A stretch of DNA of 8,396 bases from Alphaproteobacteria bacterium. Its GTDB lineage: Bacteria; Pseudomonadota; Alphaproteobacteria; DSM-16000; Inquilinaceae. Of this stretch, positions 6,390 through 8,396 are shown piece by piece (position 1 is the stretch's first letter; the number at the start of each line of letters is the position of its first letter). The notes beneath the pieces were generated by a model. It did no database searches. It saw only the letters and a program-made list of their open reading frames with translations, and was not told the DNA's origin. The stretch covers positions 1 through 8,396 of the forward strand of contig JAJUFW010000099.1 in NCBI GenBank assembly GCA_029263555.1. Reading direction: 5' to 3'. Position numbers and translations under genes: made by a program.

Positions 6390-7592
6390 CTAGGCGACGG
6401 TCGTCATCGCCGTGACGTTCTCCGGCGCGAAGAACTCGGCGGGCGAGATCGTTCCAGCGTTCATCGCCGCAAAGCCGTCCATCATCTTCCGGTTGCCGTG
6501 GATCGCGGCCAGGAGCTGCTGCAGTTCCGGCGGTGGGGGTTCCAGCGTGGCAAGCTGGCAGGTGAAGTCGTACATGGCCTTCACCCGGGCGTCGCGGCTG
6601 CGCTGATACTCGCCCAGCGCGGCGTCGAACGGCTGCGCACCCGCGAAGGTCCTGTGGAGCGCGGCTGCGCAGAGCTCGGCATCCTGGAAGGCGTCCAGCA
6701 TCCCCTGTGCGGTAATGAAGTCGCGGTTGTAGCCCGCATCGCCCACCAGCGCCCAGCCCGGGCCATAGGGCTTGCGGAAATAGTTCGCTACGGCGGCGCC
6801 GAGGAAGCGCGCCTCCCGCCTGGCGCCGCAGAGACGCTCGGCGAAAACGGGCGCCAGCCCGATCGCCTTTAGATAGTTTCCCTCGATGTCCTTCCTGATT
6901 TCGGCGAATTCGGCATAGGGCCAGCCGGCGATGACCATCGTCAGCCCGTCATGCGTAGGCGCCGCGGCAAATCCCCGTCGGTCGCGGACGTAGTTTTCGA
7001 ACCGGCCCTTCATGGGCAGCCCGCTCCAATAGGTGTAGTACGCGACGAGCAAGGGTGGTTTCTCGTTATAAGGCCGGGCCCGGACCGCTTTGGCCACGAA
7101 GGAGTGCCGGCCGTCGGCACCGACGACCGCCCGGGCCCGCTCGATGACGGACCCGCCATGCCTCGACCGGCCCCTGATCCCGACCGCATGCCCGTCCTCG
7201 AACAGGATTTCCTCGGCGGTGAAGCCTTCGCGGATCTCGGCGCCTGACTCGGCCGCGGCGTCGGCGAGCAGCATGTCCAGCACCGTACGCCGCGGGCAGT
7301 ATGCGACCGGTGCTTCTCTCGTGCCCGGCGCGCCCGTGATCGTGAAGGGGCCGAAGTCGAAGGCATATGTTTGGATCGGCGGGCATCCGGTCGCGGCCAG
7401 GCGATCGAGAAGGCCCCAGTCCGCCAGCGCCTTCGCCCCGAGCGGGTGCAGGATGTGGGTGGACACCGTGTCGCTCGGAAAGGTGGCCCGGTCGACCGCC
7501 AGAACCCGGTAGCCTTTCCGGGCCATAAGCAGCGCCGTCGAAGAACCGGCGCAGCGTGCGCCGACGATGATCACGTCGAATGTCCTGGGCAT
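6390..7592 (-). CDS. FAD-dependent oxidoreductase (PHBH fold, geranylgeranyl-reductase-like)
   Basis: A 400-residue flavoprotein of the p-hydroxybenzoate hydroxylase fold (COG0644-type oxidoreductases and monooxygenases), probably cytoplasmic. The N-terminal FAD-binding strand-loop-helix DVIIVGARCAGSSTA (6-20) has the GxxxAGS variant of the dinucleotide motif and ends in the ribose-binding acid VDR (33-35). A DG-type motif GADGRHS (158-164) and the FAD-contacting GDAGY (284-288) with ITAQGMLDAF (293-302) complete the signature. The substrate cannot be read from sequence. Two start codons are adjacent (GTG 7595, ATG 7592); the ATG is preferred because GGGAGAG ends five bases upstream of it. 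It follows the SnoaL-like gene by 33 bases on the same strand, so the two are likely one operon acting on one compound. It converges on the tRNA gene. Confidence 0.88.
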   Translation of the reverse strand: MPRTFDVIIVGARCAGSSTALLMARKGYRVLAVDRATFPSDTVSTHILHPLGAKALADWGLLDRLAATGCPPIQTYAFDFGPFTITGAPGTREAPVAYCPRRTVLDMLLADAAAESGAEIREGFTAEEILFEDGHAVGIRGRSRHGGSVIERARAVVGADGRHSFVAKAVRARPYNEKPPLLVAYYTYWSGLPMKGRFENYVRDRRGFAAAPTHDGLTMVIAGWPYAEFAEIRKDIEGNYLKAIGLAPVFAERLCGARREARFLGAAVANYFRKPYGPGWALVGDAGYNRDFITAQGMLDAFQDAELCAAALHRTFAGAQPFDAALGEYQRSRDARVKAMYDFTCQLATLEPPPPELQQLLAAIHGNRKMMDGFAAMNAGTISPAEFFAPENVTAMTTVA

Positions 7593-7625
7593 CACGACTC
7601 TCCCGCTGTCCCGCCCCCGACGGTC

Positions 7626-8036
7626 TTAGGTCTTTTCCACCCCAAGCTGCCGCATCAGGCCAAGCTCGTCGGCCTCGGCCCAGCATTCGGCAATCCTGCC
7701 GTCGACGATGCGGTCGACGTCGGTGCCTGTGAGCCGGATTTGCCGGCCGGTCGCGGGAACGCTCTCGAATGGTCCCGCATGGGTCCCGCGGGCGGTCCAG
7801 CGGGTCACGACCATGTCGCCCTCGGCAATCTGGTCGTCGATGACGAAACGGATGTCCGGGAATGCCGCGCGCAGCGCCGCGACATACTGCTTGGCCCCAT
7901 CGCGGCCGCGGATTTCCCGGGACGCTGCGTGGATCACCAGGTCGCTCGCCGTCAACGTGTCGACGGCGGCGAGATCCCCGCGGTTATAGACCTCCTCGAT
8001 CACGCGGCGCACCTGCGCCTTGTTCGCTTCCGACAT
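7626..8036 (-). CDS. SnoaL-like polyketide cyclase / ester cyclase family protein
   Basis: A 136-residue NTF2-fold protein of the SnoaL-like 'ester cyclase' group. Family marks in order are GRDGAKQYVAALRAAFPD (44-61), IAEGDMVVTRWTARGTH (70-86), PATGRQI (94-100), DGRIAECW (112-119) and the C-terminal LGLMRQLG (125-132). Characterised SnoaL enzymes close a polyketide ring by aldol condensation, but most relatives of this short type have no known substrate, so the role is open. The ATG at 8036 is chosen because AGGAG lies seven bases upstream and the family N-terminus begins here; the in-frame extension to 8141 is not family-like. It precedes the FAD oxidoreductase and follows a LuxR-type gene on the same strand. 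The 178 bases upstream hold several inverted repeats that could be operators. Confidence 0.88.
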   Translation of the reverse strand: MSEANKAQVRRVIEEVYNRGDLAAVDTLTASDLVIHAASREIRGRDGAKQYVAALRAAFPDIRFVIDDQIAEGDMVVTRWTARGTHAGPFESVPATGRQIRLTGTDVDRIVDGRIAECWAEADELGLMRQLGVEKT

Positions 8037-8080
8037 GTGTCTGCTCCTTCCCGATGGGTGGTCCGGCCGGTCGGCGGCCC

Positions 8081-8101
8081 GGGTCGTTGACCCTTCAAGG
8101 G
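8081..8101. repeat. Two overlapping short palindromes upstream of the SnoaL-like gene
   Basis: GGGTC-GTT-GACCC (8081-8093) and CCCTT-C-AAGGG (8091-8101) are both perfect inverted repeats and share three bases. They lie 45 to 65 bases upstream of the SnoaL-like start, where a promoter or operator is expected. The arrangement allows two mutually exclusive hairpins or two protein sites. No convincing -35/-10 pair could be assigned around them. Confidence 0.45.
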
Positions 8102-8182
8102 CCCGCACGATACCGGCCGACCCTACGCCGTCGGCAGGCATGGCGCTTCGGGCAAACCGCCCAATTCAGCGGGCGCGACCGC

Positions 8183-8200
8183 ATGGGTGATTCCACCCAT
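8183..8200. promoter_or_regulatory. Perfect 7-bp inverted repeat, candidate operator
   Basis: ATGGGTG (8183-8189) and CACCCAT (8194-8200) are exact reverse complements around ATTC, an 18-bp dyad with half-sites one helical turn apart. It lies 14 bases past the stop of the LuxR remnant and about 147 bases upstream of the SnoaL-like gene. Its size and symmetry fit the binding site of a dimeric regulator such as a LuxR-type protein. With no T-run on either side it is less likely to be a terminator. Confidence 0.5.
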
Positions 8201-8214
8201 ATGCGGAGCCGCGG

Positions 8215-8396
8215 TCAGATCAGGCCATGCCTGTACGCCCAGCCGGTCGCCGCCGCCCGTGTCGGGAGATCGAGCTTCGTGAAAATGTTGCTCAGGTGCC
8301 GCTCGACAGTCCGTCCGCTCAGGCCCAGACCTTGTTGGTGCCTCCGGCTGCCACCATCCTCAGCACCTGCAATTCGCGTCGTGTGAGCCCATGGCC
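8215..8396 (-). pseudogene. LuxR-family HTH regulator, 3' end, frameshifted; 5' part outside the window
   Basis: Read leftwards from the window edge, the first frame encodes GLTRRELQVLRMVAAGGTNK, the start of a LuxR/GerE DNA-binding domain, then VWA and a TGA stop at 8321-8319. A second frame resumes at once with LGLSGRTVERHLSNIF and goes on to TKLDLPTRAAA and HGLI, ending at TGA 8217-8215. In LuxR domains about five residues (typically E-I-A-x-x) separate the TNK and LGLS segments; here only two bases do, so about 13 bases are missing and the frame is lost. The deletion removes part of the HTH itself, so even in frame the product would be impaired. Either the gene is a recent pseudogene, as its good conservation on both sides suggests, or the assembly is wrong here. 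Such regulators are often found beside SnoaL and FAD-oxidoreductase genes. Confidence 0.75.

Noticed and set aside
7593..7595. GTG one codon upstream as the start of the FAD oxidoreductase
   Set aside because: The ribosome site GGGAGAG would be only two bases away; the next codon ATG has better spacing.
7371..8090. Plus-strand open frame of 239 codons
   Set aside because: It is antisense to the SnoaL-like and oxidoreductase genes, which carry clear motifs and ribosome sites.
8037..8141. N-terminal extension of the SnoaL-like protein
   Set aside because: A strong AGGAG precedes the ATG at 8036, and the extension does not resemble the family.

Overview
This is a GC-rich chromosomal window with strong G/C preference at third codon positions. 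It reads as an alphaproteobacterium, most likely Rhodospirillales-like; that placement is inferred from gene order and protein style, not from a marker phylogeny. The left three quarters hold the classic alphaproteobacterial heme neighbourhood. tsaD runs leftwards and is divergent from a rightward, translationally coupled operon of hemC, hemD, a mitofilin (Mic60)-like gene and hemY. A tRNA-Thr(CGT) with its own promoter follows. The right quarter is a leftward accessory cassette: the 3' end of a LuxR-type regulator, a SnoaL-like small protein and an FAD-dependent oxidoreductase.

Layout. 1-107: the tail of the tsaD transcript, with a possible start codon of the next gene (gpsA would be expected) at the very edge. 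108-1166 (-): tsaD. 1167-1294: divergent control region with a good sigma70-like promoter whose predicted start point lies almost on the hemC ATG. 1295-2224: hemC. 2221-4689: one uninterrupted reading frame encoding HemD and then a complete mitofilin-like membrane protein. 4686-6092: hemY. 6133-6161: tRNA promoter. 6218-6292: tRNA-Thr. 6390-7592 (-): FAD oxidoreductase. 7626-8036 (-): SnoaL-like protein. 8037-8214: regulatory region with several perfect inverted repeats. 8215-8396 (-): broken LuxR HTH, running off the window.

How the genes work together. HemC and HemD convert porphobilinogen to uroporphyrinogen III. HemY (TPR type, not the oxidase of the same name) is a two-helix membrane protein of the same operon. 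The Mic60-like protein belongs to the family that shapes cytoplasmic-membrane invaginations in alphaproteobacteria. The four-base overlaps (GTGA at hemC/hemD, ATGA at the fusion/hemY) show coupled translation. The most unusual point is that no stop codon separates HemD from the Mic60-like protein, so the sequence predicts an 822-residue fusion: HemD, linker, HTH-like module, membrane helix, coiled coil, mitofilin domain. A strong 9-bp hairpin and an internal ATG lie exactly in the linker. The second notable point is the LuxR HTH, which seems to have lost about 13 bases and is frameshifted, so the neighbouring SnoaL/FAD cassette may have lost its regulator.
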